A DNA stretch of 64,000 nt from Rhodovulum adriaticum (lineage in GTDB: Bacteria; Pseudomonadota; Alphaproteobacteria; Rhodobacterales; Rhodobacteraceae): assembly GCF_004345735.1 (NCBI RefSeq), contig NZ_SLXL01000001.1:505876-569875 (forward strand), given 5' to 3'. The position numbers and the translations under genes are program-made. Shown piece by piece: positions 8,218-15,672 of this stretch. A model generated the notes under the pieces. It was not told the origin of the DNA. It saw nothing but the letters and a program-made list of their open reading frames with translations, and did no database searches. How positions within the stretch are numbered: position 1 is the first letter of the stretch; each line of letters starts with the position of its first letter.

Positions 8218-8757
8218 TTAGAACCTCCCGTTCTTGTGGAGGTAGCGCAGCCGGTTGCGCGCCGCCTCCCACGAGACGCCAAACCGCTCGATCAGGTCAT
8301 CCTCCTCGTCCCAAGCGTCAATGAAGCACTCGGGCATCAGGAACTCGGCGGCAAACTGGTTGGCCTGCGGCTCCGCAAGCCGGTAAGCCGGGGTGCCATC
8401 CCCGCGCTTCGCCCGGGCGAGCGGGATGTTGGTGTGCATCGCCCAGTGGCCCAGCTCATGGGCGGTGGTGAACCGGGCGCGGCCTTCGCCCGCCCAGACA
8501 CCTTCATGGACATCCTCGCGGAGCATGATGAAATCGCCCTTGGGGCAGGTGTAGCCCTCGGCCTGGCCCATCTCCTCGTGGCTGCCCACTTGGAAATGGA
8601 CGAGCCCAAGCCGCTGGTCCAGCACCCTCTCAATGATCTCGATCACCGGCACCCGGGGGTTGTCTGCCTGGCCGAGCTGGCGGCGCAGGTTGTCTGCGAT
8701 GCCGCCAATCTCGGCCCAGCGCCGGGGCGGCACAATAAAGTCGCTTCCGTCAGTCAT
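8218..8757 (-). CDS. ImmA/IrrE family metallo-endopeptidase
   Basis: The 179-residue protein carries the zinc-protease motif HELGHWAMH (about residues 100-108), preceded by ARFTTA, and followed by EPQANQFAAEFLMPE, the glutamate-bearing third ligand region of ImmA/IrrE peptidases. Known members cut or antagonise the HTH repressor encoded beside them (ImmA/ImmR of ICEBs1; IrrE/DdrO). The start overlaps the stop of the upstream XRE gene by 4 bp, so the two are translationally coupled, which supports a peptidase-repressor pair. Confidence 0.92.
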   Translation of the reverse strand: MTDGSDFIVPPRRWAEIGGIADNLRRQLGQADNPRVPVIEIIERVLDQRLGLVHFQVGSHEEMGQAEGYTCPKGDFIMLREDVHEGVWAGEGRARFTTAHELGHWAMHTNIPLARAKRGDGTPAYRLAEPQANQFAAEFLMPECFIDAWDEEDDLIERFGVSWEAARNRLRYLHKNGRF

Positions 8758-9110
8758 TTCGCGTCCTTCTTGCTGAGGATTTGGAAGATGTTGTTGAGCT
8801 CCTCCTCGGACAGCGAGTTCATCCGGCGCGCCATCAGACCGGCGGTGTCCCTCGCAAGGAGGGTGTCAGCCTCCAATGTGAAGCTCTTGCGCGACCTGTC
8901 GGCAGCCCGGCGGAGCGATGCTGCGGCATCCTCGGCCAGCTTGTATGCCTTGATCACGAGCTCAACGAAGCCCTCGGGCGGGGTCTTGGTGCCCCGCTCC
9001 ACGGCTGAGATAAACGCCGACGATTTGTCCAGCCTCGCTGCCATATCCAGCAGTCGCTCATCCTCATCAATTCGCAGTTTCCGCAGCTCCTTCCCGATTT
9101 CTGTGGTCAT
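8754..9110 (-). CDS. XRE-family HTH transcriptional regulator
   Basis: The 118-residue product starts MTTEIGKELRKLRIDEDERL and contains a Cro/C1-type helix-turn-helix (MAARLDKSSAFISAVERGTKTPP). The frame extends upstream to a TTG at 9167, but the ATG at 9110 has a clear AGGAG site 8 bp ahead and gives the usual HTH start. It is the first gene of the pair with the ImmA/IrrE peptidase and is the likely target of that protease. Confidence 0.9.
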   Translation of the reverse strand: MTTEIGKELRKLRIDEDERLLDMAARLDKSSAFISAVERGTKTPPEGFVELVIKAYKLAEDAAASLRRAADRSRKSFTLEADTLLARDTAGLMARRMNSLSEEELNNIFQILSKKDAK

Positions 9111-9906
9111 GGTTGGTCTCCTAGGTGGTTCAGCACCCAATATGTGGTGTCCGGGTGGTCCTGTCAACCTTTCTGGTTAATTTGTAGCGCCGCGTAGGTT
9201 AACGCGGAGATCATCGGTGCAGTTCCAGCTGTTTCCGGCCGCCGGCGCGGTTGGCCTTGACTAGAACTGCATGGCTAATGGCCCCACCCCATGCACGGGG
9301 ACCATCAAACTGGGCCGGGTAGGGCTCCGCCCTCAGTGTCGGCGGCCTCGATCCTGGCGGAGTAGGCTTGGCGGAGTGTCCGCTTCAGCAATGCGGCCTG
9401 GATGCGTTCGGGTGTGCAGCGAAGGTCAGCACTCCGCCCAAGGGTTGATTGATGCGCAGGTCACGGGGCTCTTCAAGGATTCTCTTGCGTCCCCCCGACC
9501 CCGCGATAGATATCCACGTCGCCTTCCATGGATGCATCGAGATCGACCTCGACGGCAGCATCCCGGTAGGACTGAAGGAGGTCATCAAGCGCGGCCATGC
9601 TGAGAACTCATCATAACAATGGATTTTTTGGTTTTTCGGCGCCTCGCGCCCGCCTCAATCTACGCACCGGACTTCCCCCTGCTCAACCAGAAACTGTGGT
9701 GAGGCCCGATCGACTCTTGTGTGAAGAAGGACCCGACGATTTCCATCGTTCAATGGCAACTGATCCGCAGCCGATTGGTCAGGGGGGGGGGCGATCTGCG
9801 GTCCTGAAACGATCGCACCATGCGGACCCGTGTCCGCGGATGATTTCATGCACAATGATGCAAGGCGTTAATCACCGGCCGGTTCCACATCCGGCTGCTT
9901 TTCGGA
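9111..9906. other. Non-coding, decayed stretch
   Basis: No frame here has both a ribosome site and a recognisable protein. On the minus strand near 9600-9470 a short run reads MAALDDLLQSYRDAAVEVDL before losing the frame, possibly the tip of a dead gene. A CAGTTC/GAACTG inverted pair spans about 9215-9270. I see nothing else. Confidence 0.5.
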
Positions 9907-10080
9907 TCAGTCTTTTCGTACCGGCTTGTCGATGAAACCAACCAGCGCCTCGAAGTCCTCGGCGGTCGCCTTCCAGCCATCGGAAGCTTCGACGACGATC
10001 GCACCATCCCGGGGTTCCAGGACCAGACCGTTTCGCGGCTCAGCCCGCCGCGCGGAGCGGTTCAAGATCGGCGATGCCAT
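9907..10080 (-). CDS. Possible small hypothetical protein (57 aa)
   Basis: From the ATG at 10080 the frame reads MASPILNRSARRAEPRNGLV and ends ALVGFIDKPVRKD. The amino-acid mix (DGAIVVEASDGWKATAEDFEALVGF) looks protein-like, but I recognise no family and the ribosome site is weak. It may be the 3' part of a longer gene whose start is lost, since the frame stays open upstream to 10128. Confidence 0.35.
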   Translation of the reverse strand: MASPILNRSARRAEPRNGLVLEPRDGAIVVEASDGWKATAEDFEALVGFIDKPVRKD

Positions 10081-10489
10081 GTCCGGTTTGGGTCCCGGTG
10101 CCAGTTTCAACGCCTGCCGCACCACCACGAAGACTTTTCAGATGAATGGGCGGATGGCGGAAGTTCGCTGCGCGTGCGCATTGCTTGATGCTGAATGGTG
10201 TGAGCGGACATTCAGATCTCGGCAAATCTAGAGAATCTATTGGACTGGCGCGTGACCGCTGGAAGTCCTGAGCAGACCAGTCTCGAAATGGCGCCTATGT
10301 CCGATCGTCGTTTGATTGACGGCAGGACACCATGCCAAAGGCGGCGGCGCCTCGCCTTGTTTCAGCGACGAGTGGGCTTAGCGGCTGCGCGACGGACGCT
10401 TCTGAAGGAGGTGGGCACAGGGCGTGACCGGCTTTCTTCGAATACAGTTGGGCGCGACCCGGCGCGGACTTGCCCAAGTACAGGGACAC
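10081..10489. other. Non-coding gap upstream of the sulfur cluster
   Basis: About 410 bp without a supported gene on either strand. Codon patterns are irregular and no motif, hairpin with T-run or repeat stands out. It separates the decayed left part of the island from the ArsR-rhodanese gene. Confidence 0.5.
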
Positions 10490-11155
10490 TCAGCCCGCAT
10501 CGACAAGCACCTGTCGCCCGTCCTCGCGCCATTCCGGCAGACCGCCCTCCAGTCGCCGCGCGTTGAGGCCATGGCGGCGCAGGGTGGCGACGGCCTGATG
10601 GGCGTAGACGCAGTAGGGGCCGCGGCAATAGGCGACGATCTCGGCGTCCGGCGCGAGCGTGGGGAGGATCTGCTCCAGTTGCGCCAGGCTCGCGTTCAGC
10701 GCGCCGGGAATGTGGCCCGCGGCGTATTCGTCGGCGGGTCGGACATCGAGCACGGTGACGGAGCCTTCCGCGAGCCGTGCGGCGAGGTCCGCGCGGCTGA
10801 CGGGTTCGGGGGCATCCTCGCCGCCCGAGAGCCCCCGCAAAATGCGCTCGACCTGCGCGAGGTTGCGCTCCGCGACGATGCGCAGAAGGTCCATCAGCTC
10901 CAACGTCTTCGCGTCGGTCAGCCGGTAGATCACCGCCTTGCCGTCGCGGCGGCTGGTGACGAGGCCTGCACGGCGCAGCTGCTGGAGATGCTGCGAGCAA
11001 TTGGCGATGGTCAGGCCGGTCTTCTCCGCCAGCGCCTCCACGCCACGCTCTCCTTGCGCGAGTTGTTCGAGGAGCGACAGCCGGGCCGGAGCCGACAGGG
11101 CGCGTGCGACGAGCGCGTATTCCTCGAGCAGAGCCAGCTTCGGGCTGATTGACAC
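10490..11155 (-). CDS. ArsR-family regulator fused to a rhodanese domain
   Basis: Residues 1-100 form an ArsR winged helix (ALSAPARLSLLEQLAQGERGVEALAE, then NCSQHLQQLRRAGLV and a KAVIYRLTD wing). Residues 115-221 form a rhodanese domain (VLDVRPADEYAAGHIPGALN) with active-site loop CRGPYC. Such fusions are inferred to sense sulfane sulfur or another thiol-reactive cue through the rhodanese cysteine. It is divergent from a desaturase/DsrE/rhodanese operon, and a perfect inverted repeat lies between them, so it probably represses both transcripts. Confidence 0.93.
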   Translation of the reverse strand: MSISPKLALLEEYALVARALSAPARLSLLEQLAQGERGVEALAEKTGLTIANCSQHLQQLRRAGLVTSRRDGKAVIYRLTDAKTLELMDLLRIVAERNLAQVERILRGLSGGEDAPEPVSRADLAARLAEGSVTVLDVRPADEYAAGHIPGALNASLAQLEQILPTLAPDAEIVAYCRGPYCVYAHQAVATLRRHGLNARRLEGGLPEWREDGRQVLVDAG

Positions 11156-11176
11156 TGGATGTCTCCAGACTGTAGA

Positions 11177-11202
11177 TCATTCAAGCGATGACTTGAATGA
11201 TA
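11177..11202. promoter_or_regulatory. Perfect inverted repeat, likely ArsR operator
   Basis: ATCATTCAAG and CTTGAATGAT are exact reverse complements separated by CGATGA. The site sits 22 bp upstream of the ArsR-rhodanese start and 42 bp upstream of the divergent membrane-protein gene, where an ArsR dimer would block both promoters. Sulfide-responsive ArsR proteins of the BigR/SqrR group also bind ATTC/GAAT half-sites. Confidence 0.75.
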
Positions 11203-11243
11203 GCGACTCCATCGCGCCCCACAAGCCCGAAGGTTAGCGCCCG

Positions 11244-12098
11244 ATGTCCGAGACCATCCTCGCCGCCGAACCGACCATCCGCCTTGCCGCCTTTCTCGGC
11301 ATCCTGGTGGCCATGGCGCTGTGGGAGGTGGCGGCGCCGCGCCGCAGGCGAGAGATCCCGCGCGTCATCCGCTGGACGAACAACCTCGCGCTCGTGGTGC
11401 TCGACACCGCCATCCTGCGGCTGACCTTCCCGATCCTCGCGGTCGGGCTTGCGGTCATGGCCGAGGAGCGTGGCTGGGGCCTCTTCAACACCATCGACGT
11501 GCCGGTCTGGCTGGCCATCGTCGTCTCGATGCTGCTGCTCGACCTGGCGATCTACCTGCAGCACGTCATGTTCCATGCGGTGCCCGGGCTCTGGCGGCTG
11601 CACCGGATGCACCACGCCGATCTCGACTTCGACGCCACCACGGGCCTGCGGTTTCACCCGGTGGAAATCCTCATCTCGATGGGGATCAAGCTGGCGGTGG
11701 TCGCGGCGCTCGGCCCGCCCGCGGTCGCGGTGCTGCTGTTCGAGGTGATCCTGAACGCCACCGCGCTCTTCAACCACGCCAATATCGACCTGCCGCGCCG
11801 GGTGGACCGCGTCCTGCGCCTCATCGTCGTGACGCCGGACATGCACCGCGTCCACCATTCCACCGACCCGCGGGAGACCAACTCGAACTACGGCTTCAAC
11901 CTGCCATGGTGGGACCGGCTGCTCGGCACCTACATCGCCCAGCCCGCCAGGGGACATGAGGGGATGAAGATCGGCATCGAGCAGTTCCGCACGCGCCGCG
12001 ACCTGTGGCTCGACCGGATGCTGGTCCAGCCGGTTCGCGGCCCGGCCAGCGGTGGTGCGCTGGACCCGAGGCTCACGAACAAGGAGCGCGGCGAGTGA
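11244..12098 (+). CDS. Fatty acid hydroxylase/sterol desaturase family protein
   Basis: This 284-residue integral membrane protein has the three histidine clusters of the di-iron hydroxylase family: HVMFH, HRMHH and HRVHH (about residues 110, 120 and 200), plus FNHANI and NSNYGFNLPWWDRLLGTY near the end. Hydrophobic segments precede and separate the clusters. The family oxidises lipid substrates using di-iron and oxygen; the substrate is unknown. It is first in an operon with DsrE and rhodanese genes, a pairing common in sulfur-related clusters, so a role in sulfide or NO stress is inference. Confidence 0.88.
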   Translation: MSETILAAEPTIRLAAFLGILVAMALWEVAAPRRRREIPRVIRWTNNLALVVLDTAILRLTFPILAVGLAVMAEERGWGLFNTIDVPVWLAIVVSMLLLDLAIYLQHVMFHAVPGLWRLHRMHHADLDFDATTGLRFHPVEILISMGIKLAVVAALGPPAVAVLLFEVILNATALFNHANIDLPRRVDRVLRLIVVTPDMHRVHHSTDPRETNSNYGFNLPWWDRLLGTYIAQPARGHEGMKIGIEQFRTRRDLWLDRMLVQPVRGPASGGALDPRLTNKERGE

Positions 12099-12448
12099 AA
12101 CACCTGATCCTGCTGAACGATCCGCCCTACGGCACCGAGCGCAGCTTCAACGGCCTGCGCATGGCCCACGCGCTGGCCAAGAACGACCCTGACGCGGACA
12201 TCACCGTCTTCCTGATGGCCGACGCGGTGCTCTGCGCCAAGGCGGGGCAGAAGACGCCCGATGGCTACTACAACCTCGAGCGCATGCTCCGCCGGGTCCT
12301 GTCCGCCAAGGGCCGCGTCCTGATGTGCGGCACCTGCATGGATGCGCGCGGCCTCGCCGAGGCCGACATGATGGAGGGGCCGACGCGCTCCACCATGGAC
12401 GAGCTCGCCCAGGCGACGCTCGCCGCCGACAAGGTGCTGGTGTTCTGA
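12095..12448 (+). CDS. DsrE family sulfur-relay protein
   Basis: The 117-residue protein (GTG start overlapping the previous TGA) begins MKHLILLNDPPYGTERSFNG and keeps the DsrE/DsrF-like fold pattern LRMAHAL, then ITVFLMADAV. It has cysteines in AVLCAKAG and VLMCGTCMDARG. DsrE-type proteins carry persulfide between sulfur-transfer partners in the cytoplasm. Coupling to the membrane hydroxylase and the nearby rhodanese and cysteine desulfurase genes supports a sulfur-relay role; no partner can be named. Confidence 0.88.
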   Translation: MKHLILLNDPPYGTERSFNGLRMAHALAKNDPDADITVFLMADAVLCAKAGQKTPDGYYNLERMLRRVLSAKGRVLMCGTCMDARGLAEADMMEGPTRSTMDELAQATLAADKVLVF

Positions 12449-12492
12449 TGGCCGGCCAAGAAACCATAAATCCGAAGCGGAGGAACCCCCGG

Positions 12493-12918
12493 ATGACCCT
12501 GAAACACCTACTTTTAGCGACCACCGTCGCATTTGGCGTGCACGCAGCGCCCGCCCTGGCGCAGGACACGGCCGTCGAGGCCATGCAGGAATACATGATG
12601 TTTTCGGACTACGAGTCCGGCATCATCCTGCCCCAGCAGATCGACCAGACCGTCTTCGAGACCGCACTCTTCGTCGACACCCGCGATGCGGGCCAGTTCG
12701 AGGAAGGCACGATCCCCGGCGCCGTCAACATCGAGTGGCGCGAGGTGCTCGACCGGATCGACGAGATCCCCGAGGACCGGATGACCATCCTGTTCTGCAA
12801 CACCGGCAGCCTGTCGGCGCAGGCGGCCTTCGCGCTGCGGGTCGCGGGGCGGTCGAACGTCGTCGTCATGCAGACCGGCTTCACCGGCTGGCAGCAGGAC
12901 GCGGCCTACCAGCCCTGA
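12493..12918 (+). CDS. Secreted rhodanese-like protein
   Basis: The 141-residue product starts MTLKHLLLATTVAFGVHAAPALAQ, written here in part as a cleavable Sec signal (cut after ALA, about residue 23). A single rhodanese domain follows: LFVDTRDAGQFEEGTIPGAVN and the active-site loop FCNTGSLSAQAA with the catalytic cysteine. It would act in the periplasm on sulfane sulfur or as a sulfur carrier. It lies 44 bp after the DsrE gene with a GGAGG-like site before the ATG. Confidence 0.9.
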   Translation: MTLKHLLLATTVAFGVHAAPALAQDTAVEAMQEYMMFSDYESGIILPQQIDQTVFETALFVDTRDAGQFEEGTIPGAVNIEWREVLDRIDEIPEDRMTILFCNTGSLSAQAAFALRVAGRSNVVVMQTGFTGWQQDAAYQP

Positions 12919-12954
12919 CCCCGGGCAAGGCGACGACGAAAGGGAAGCAGGGCC

Positions 12955-13979
12955 ATGCGCGACATCTATCTGGATTTCAACGCCAGCACTCTAGTCGTCC
13001 CCGAGGTCGCGGCGATCATATGCCATGCTCTGGAAACGGGGCATGGCAATCCTTCCAGCAGCCACTGGGCCGGGGTGCCCGCCCGCCGAATGGTCGAGGA
13101 CGCCAGGACCCAGATCGCGGATCTTGTCGGCTGCACGCCGCAGGAGATCGTGTTCACGAGCGGCGGCAGCGAAGCGAACAACCACGCGCTGAAGGGCGTG
13201 TTCTTCGCCACCGGCAAGGACCGGCCGCATTTCATCACGTCGCGCGCCGAGCATCCGGCCATCGTGGCGCCGCTTCGGTTCCTCGAGCGCCTCGGCGCGC
13301 GGGTGACCTGGTTGCCGGTCGATGGCACGGGGATGGTCGATCCCGATGACCTGCGGTGCGCGAGCACGGCGTTCGCTTCCACACCGATGCCGCGCAGTCG
13401 GTCGGCAAGATCCCGACCCGGGTGGACGAGCTTGGTGTCGATCTGCTGACGATGGCGGGGCACAAGTTCCATGCCCCCAAGGGCGTCGGCGCGCTCTTCT
13501 TCCGTGACGGCCTCCGGCTGGAGCCGTTCATCCATGGCGCCGGGCATGAGAGCGGCCGGCGCGCGGGCACCGAAAGCGCGATGCTCACAGCCGCGCTCGG
13601 GGTGGCCGCCAGTCTCTCCGCGGACTTGGGGCCGATGGAGCACGTCCAGGCCCTGCGGGATCGCTTCTGGGCCGCACTCAAGGATGCGTTCGGCGATCAA
13701 GTCGTTCTCAACGGCCATCCCGAGCGCCGCCTGCCCAACACGCTCAACGTCGCCTTCGTCGGGCGGGTGGGCGCGGAGATCCTCGCGGCCATGCCCGAGG
13801 TTGCGGCCTCGACCGGCTCTGCCTGCCATTCGGGACGGGTCGAGTTGTCTCCGGTCCTGGAGGCGATGGGAGTTGCGACGGAGGTCGGCATGGGCGCGAT
13901 CCGGTTCAGCCTCGGTCGCACCACGACCGCGGACGAGATCGACCACGTGGTGACGCGCCTGCGCCGGGTGCTGAGTTGA
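12955..13979 (+). pseudogene. Cysteine desulfurase, broken by an internal deletion
   Basis: Two pieces of one NifS/IscS-type aminotransferase are present. The first (12955 to about 13358) has IYLDFNAST, HGNPSSSHW, FTSGGSEANN and HFITSRAEHPA. The second (about 13357-13979, other frame) resumes with REHGVRFHTDAAQSVGK, MAGHKFHAPKG with the PLP lysine, HESGRRAGTES and STGSACHSG with the catalytic cysteine. The segment that normally joins DPDDL to the HTDAAQ region (about 45-50 codons, usually containing a HxNNExG motif) is missing and the join is out of frame. All other key residues are intact, so the loss looks recent. Confidence 0.85.
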
Positions 13980-14737
13980 CAGAAGCGGATCGGCCCGGCG
14001 CGGATCGGAGCGCTTACGACCCTGCGCTCGAGGGTTTTCCTGACGCCTATGCGGACTGGCGCCGCAGCACGCTCGGCCGGATCACCGACGCGCTCGAGGA
14101 GCATCTCCTGCTGGACCGCATCGGCCCGGTGCGCGGCCTGCGCATCCTCGATGTCGGTTGCGGCGACGGCGTGCTGGCCACCCGGCTCGCACAGGACGGC
14201 GCGCGTGTTACCGGCCTCGATGCCTCGACAGACATGATCGCCGCCGCGCGCCGACGGGCGAAAGCCGCCGGCGTCGATGTCGATCTGGTCGAAGGGGACG
14301 CTGGCGGCCTTCCATTCCACGCGGGGCACTTCGATTGCGTCGTGTCTGTCGCCACGCTCTGCTTTGTCGACGATCCGCGCCCGACGATCCGGGAAATGGT
14401 CCGCGTCCTGAAACCCGGCGGACGGCTGATCCTCGGCGAGCTCGGTCGCTGGAACCTCTGGGCGGCGCAGCGCCGCGTGAAGAGCTGGCTCGGCTCCAAT
14501 CTCTGGCGCATGGCGCACTTCCGCAGCCGGGCCGCTCTGCTTGCGCTGGCAACCGGGGCGGGGCTTGCCGACGCCAAGGTCATCGGGGCCGTCTTCTACC
14601 CGCCGTTCGGGTGGGCCGCGAAACTCATGGCGCCGGTCGATCCGTGGCTCGGGCGCTGGACAACGCGGGGCGCGGCCTTTCTGGTCCTGAGCGCGACCAG
14701 GCCCTTTGATCCACGAACCGGAACAAAGCAGTCATGA
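13976..14737 (+). CDS. Class I SAM-dependent methyltransferase
   Basis: The 253-residue protein carries motif I LRILDVGCGDGVLATRLA (about residues 55-72), motif II GLDAST, LVEGDAGGLPF and the post-motif HFDCVVSVATLCFVDDP with MVRVLKPGGRLILGEL, the UbiE/methyltransferase-11 pattern. The start is a TTG overlapping the stop of the cysteine desulfurase (TTGA), so it was translationally coupled to that now-broken gene. The substrate is unknown. Confidence 0.88.
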   Translation: MTEADRPGADRSAYDPALEGFPDAYADWRRSTLGRITDALEEHLLLDRIGPVRGLRILDVGCGDGVLATRLAQDGARVTGLDASTDMIAAARRRAKAAGVDVDLVEGDAGGLPFHAGHFDCVVSVATLCFVDDPRPTIREMVRVLKPGGRLILGELGRWNLWAAQRRVKSWLGSNLWRMAHFRSRAALLALATGAGLADAKVIGAVFYPPFGWAAKLMAPVDPWLGRWTTRGAAFLVLSATRPFDPRTGTKQS

Positions 14738-14753
14738 GTGTCGGTGAAGGACC

Positions 14754-14873
14754 CACGCCACCCACGTGACGAACCAGATGGGCATGATCGAGGGCAGCTT
14801 CGAAAAGGGCGAGGCGAACGGAACGGCCGATGCTCTCGCCGTCGTGTCGCGGATCGCCGCCAGCCTCGGCTGA
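14754..14873 (+). pseudogene. 3' remnant of an unrecognised gene
   Basis: A frame without a start reads HATHVTNQMGMIEGSFEKGE and ends SRIAASLG before a TGA. It looks like the last 39 codons of a real protein, directly after the methyltransferase. I do not recognise the family. It is the first of several truncated genes packed into the next 700 bp. Confidence 0.4.
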
Positions 14874-14876
14874 CCC

Positions 14877-15180
14877 TCAGCCGCGCTGCGGCAGCAGGAT
14901 CACCGCGCTGCCGATCAGGCAGAGCGCGAGACCGGCGGCGTCCCACCGGTCGGGACGGTGCCCTTCGACCAGCCACATCCAGAGCATCGAGCTTGCGATA
15001 TAGACACCGCCATAGGCGGCGTAAGCGCGTCCCGCCAGCGCGCTGTCGGCGCGCGTCAGGACCCAGGCGAACAGCGCGAGGCTGGCGAGCCCCGGGATCA
15101 GCCAGAGCGCCGACTTGTCCAGTCGCGCCCATGCCCAGAAGGCGAAGCACCCTGCGATCTCCGCGAACGCCGCGATCAGA
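14877..15180 (-). pseudogene. YnfA/UPF0060 membrane protein, 5' truncated
   Basis: The minus strand reads [20 protein letters not shown], then [31 protein letters not shown] and [13 protein letters not shown] to a proper stop, matching the YnfA family almost end to end. The N-terminal 8-10 residues and the start codon are missing at the junction near 15180, where another gene fragment begins in the opposite direction. The family has four membrane helices and unknown function. Confidence 0.8.
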
Positions 15181-15307
15181 TACCTACGACTACCTCGTCA
15201 ACCTGCGCAACCGGATGCGCGAGCACATCGACACGGGCGGCGACATCATCGGCTCGGTCGAGGTGGATCAGTCCTTCTTTGCCTTGTTGATTTCCGCTGA
15301 GAACTGA
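15179..15307 (+). pseudogene. C-terminal fragment, possibly of an MBL-fold hydrolase
   Basis: The frame [35 protein letters not shown] resembles the C-terminus of metallo-beta-lactamase-fold hydrolases found in sulfur-oxidation and quinoprotein clusters. No start is present; the 5' side is fused to the ynfA fragment and the 3' side runs into an insertion-sequence end (GAGAACTGACCC). The family call is tentative. Confidence 0.45.
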
Positions 15308-15480
15308 CCCGGGTTTTTCATCGAGAACTGACCCGCCTGACCTTTATGGTCTTTGGGTCATGTGTGGGTCAATGCCGGTCATTCCTCCTTCTTCTTTCGG
15401 GCGGCCTCGGTGCTGGCCTTGAAGCGATAACTGTCGTTGCCGGTTTCGAGGATGTGGCTGCGGTGGGTGTCCTTCGACCA
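15297..15480 (-). mobile_element. IS21-type insertion sequence end with istB 3' fragment
   Basis: Two copies of GAGAACTGACCCG lie 26 bp apart at about 15298-15341, typical of the repeated ends of IS21 elements. On the minus strand the frame THRSHILETGNDSYRFKAST, EAARKKKEE, stop at 15379, matches the C-terminus of IstB helper ATPases. The rest of istB and all of istA are gone. It marks a former insertion into the fragment next to it. Confidence 0.7.
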
Positions 15481-15672
15481 AGCCTCTTGGGGTTGCAGAT
15501 CGCCCAAGCACACCTTCGGTGGCGTACCTTCGTCACTGAGCGGTGCGCGCCAACACAGGCGAAAATGTCCAGTGGGTAATCGAAGCCGAGGATCGCGCCA
15601 GCGGTGACAAACCGGTTGCAGTCTGGAATTTCGGTTGCACTGCGGATTTGGCGAGCTTGCCCTGTCTGTTCG
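15481..15672. other. Non-coding junction before nnrS
   Basis: No complete gene. A plus-strand frame ending at 15686 reads VIEAEDRASGDKPVAVWNFG without a start, possibly another truncated gene; it overlaps the 3' end of nnrS and I give it little weight. Confidence 0.4.

Noticed and set aside
10240-10566. Plus-strand open frame of 108 codons before the ArsR gene
   Set aside because: It has no ribosome site, its composition is irregular and it overlaps the 3' end of the well-supported ArsR-rhodanese gene.
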